Both the position numbers and the translations under genes were made by a program. A stretch of 64,000 bases of DNA from Centropus unirufus (lineage: Eukaryota > Chordata > Aves > Cuculiformes > Centropidae), in the NCBI GenBank assembly GCA_013397695.1, contig VYZI01000236.1, positions 930,846 to 994,845 on the forward strand, given 5' to 3'. Shown piece after piece: positions 61,711-64,000 of this stretch. The notes beneath the pieces are model-generated. The model saw nothing but the letters and a program-made list of their open reading frames with translations, did no database searches and was not told the DNA's origin. The first letter of the stretch is position 1. The number at the start of each line of letters is the position of its first letter.

Positions 61711-64000
61711 TCAATGAGTGCTTAGGCAATGTAGGGAACGCTCTGGAGAACCCTTCCTATCCCCAAAAATGGGCTGTGGGGAAAACACGGTTCCCAATAC
61801 ACCTCTAAAAATTCAGGACAGAGTAGCTTATGGAAACGCAGAAATTCACAGAAACTGAAAGCATTTTACAGTGTTTCTCACAAAGATATGGACCGCTCCT
61901 GGTACAATAGATATTTGACTGCAGACAGTGAAAGAAAAAAAAATCGTCATGCAGCAGCGACTGAGCTTTTCTTTAGGACCGCCATACAGCCAGCTCCAGC
62001 ACATCTGTAGCTGATTCTTTAGACAAGGTAAAACTATGGATAGCTGAGTGAAAAGAAATCTCAGAAGAGAGAACTCTTAGTGATAGGTGGGATTTCAACC
62101 AGGAAAAGGGAAACCACTGACAGAGGGTTGGGGGATGACCCACTTTATGCTACATTATTCCTAAATTAATAATGCCTTAAAGCAAGGTATTTCAACATAG
62201 AACGAATTACCAACTACCTCTTGGAGCTAGATAAAGAATCTATAAGAAATACTTACCTAGATAGGATGTAACTATGTATAATACATCTTGATGAGTTACA
62301 ATGCACTAAGTACTTGTATGTAAAAATGTTTTATTTCATGCTCACACTTGGTTCTGGCGAATTATTTTTACTGGCACACGCTGCAGCAAATGTAATTACA
62401 GAAAACACAGTGCTCATACAAGAAGTGCTGGCAGCAGAATGGAAATCTTGCTAAAGAAAACCGTTCTGCTTTACAGTATTCAAGGATTGACTGAATAACT
62501 GTCCCAGGTTATGCAACGTTTGTAAGGTCAAAAGAGCCTGCTGAAAAGCAGGACAATGAATGCCGATTTCATCCGATGCAGTTGTTCTCAACATCAATAT
62601 TATTTCTAAAGCATATGGAAATATCTTACGTGGTTGTTTACAGTGGTATAAATTTCTATTGAGCCTGATCAGATGGAGCTGTTGAAAAGAACTAAGCCGG
62701 AAGAGCAAAACAATAGCAGAGAGGAGTGGCCCAGTACACAGGATAACCAGGTTCACAGCTGCTAAAAAAACAGCTCGTGGATCCGGCTCCCTGGGACTGA
62801 ACTGCCTTGCCAAGGTTGTCTGAGAGACACCCATGCAAACACTGGAGCTGGTCTTTCCAGGTTTGCTGGCTTCCCATCAGGTCTGAGGGAGACACCCAGT
62901 CCCACTCACAGAGTATTTCCCCCAGCTTTTGCAGTGAGGCTCCTCTTATCTTCCGCTGTCCCATCTCTGCCTGCTTAGCTCTGGCCATTCTACGACACCG
63001 AGCACCACTAAAGAGTCAGAAGGTCCCTCTCACCCTGTACAAAACTTGAAACAGTTTGTTGGGGTGAGAGTCAACACAAAGTTTCTTCACAGCTGGAGTC
63101 CTAGCAATTGCCTACTGAGGTGTCCCTTCTCCCCCTGGTTCCCTAATATCTTCCCTGCTCTAAACCACTTGATTGCTTCAACCTTATAAAAAAAGATGGG
63201 CAAAAAAGATAATGCCTTCTCCTAGCTCTTTGCCCCCACCTCTGCAACTGACTCATGGATTTCTTCTTATATATCTAATTTTCAGTTCAATATTTTCCAG
63301 AGTAGCATGCAGCTTGCTTGGAGCAACAGCTCTGACCTGGGATATAGCAAATTGAATGTGCATGCAATTTAAAGTTCATCTGGGAGCACACAGCAAGTCT
63401 GGTAGGTCCAGAACACAAAAAGCAAAATCTAAATTCCTTAGTTATTATACATGATAGCTCTGACAGACTCACTGACATTGCTAGTTGGGATTTTCCAGGC
63501 ACTAACACAATATATCTGCTAAGAGCCTCTGCGTCCAAATTATCCCTGTAATTGTGCTTGTAGAAAACAAAACAAGAAGTGTTATCAAATGTAGCACAAG
63601 AGTGTTTTATACTCTTCCTGCTATGAGAGATTAAACCCTCTGGAAAGAAAAATATACACTAGATATAGTTATATCTTAAATGGCTCATGGAGAGCCTAGA
63701 AACAAGAAGTAAATAAGGCAGAATTAAGACACACATTGTATTTGCTGGATGCTCGGGCAACATAGCATGGTTCTGTTGAAAAAATAGAGTTTGCCTGTAC
63801 AGCAAGGGGGTGTCCAGCAAAGCCGAGGACAGTAGAGCCCTGGTAGAGCAGCACCCTCCTGTTCTGGACTCTCTTATCTTGAATTATATGATCCAGTGAC
63901 AAAAGTTGCAGCTGGCAATGGAAAAGCAGCTTGCCAAGCAAAGGGGTGAATGATGGCTGGGAGGGAGGCACCTTGCAGCTGGAGAAATAACACAGATCCG
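61711..64000. other. unique sequence, no gene recognised
   Basis: Two overlapping minus-strand frames (127 codons at 62451-62834; 98 codons at 62692-62988) and a 91-codon one (63696-63971) fall in moderately GC sequence, but I recognise none. No repeat family seen. Confidence 0.5.

Noticed and set aside
1..64000. CRISPR arrays, operons, riboswitches or other prokaryotic features
   Set aside because: No spaced direct repeats with unique spacers, no dense coding and no ribosome-binding sites; the repeats and composition are those of a bird nuclear genome.

Overview
The window looks like 64 kb of bird nuclear DNA, either intergenic or inside a very long intron. The evidence is its repeats: three clear CR1 LINE 3' ends plus one probable one, a solo LTR of the avian ERVL type, and a decayed mariner. 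Everything else is AT-rich unique sequence with few CpGs, typical of an avian macrochromosome. I recognise no host protein-coding gene, tRNA or rRNA. Nearly all open reading frames are under about 110 codons. The longer ones lie in a minisatellite, in CR1 or mariner remains, or match no family I know.

Layout. Bases 1-18,040 are unique sequence with a small assembly gap (6221-6251) beside a TA/CA microsatellite and a short CTT microsatellite. An ancient minus-strand CR1 fossil lies at 18,040-18,590. From about 19,390 to 20,300 is the most unusual segment: a GC-rich minisatellite (unit mostly 40-41 bp, interrupted by a 121-N gap) followed directly by a CpG-island-like block with GC boxes and a perfect CArG box. 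From 20,300 to 41,558 the sequence is again unique, with microsatellites and a weaker old CR1-like fossil at 28,760-29,070. A better preserved minus-strand CR1 3' end is at 41,559-42,120. A solo ERVL-type LTR of about 569 bp is at 49,501-50,069. A small CpG-rich patch with a CTCF-like motif is at 52,268-52,475, and a GC-elevated minus-strand open frame with splice-like borders follows at 53,052-53,333. At 60,831-61,708 a plus-strand CR1 3' end sits beside a 580-bp mariner that has kept both terminal inverted repeats and its TA duplication but lost the front of its transposase. The remainder to 64,000 is unique.

No set of genes works together here. The points most worth following up are the minisatellite/CpG island/CArG segment as a possible promoter or enhancer, the internally deleted mariner, and the 94-codon exon-like frame. 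Element assignments rest on recalled family sequence, not on a database search.
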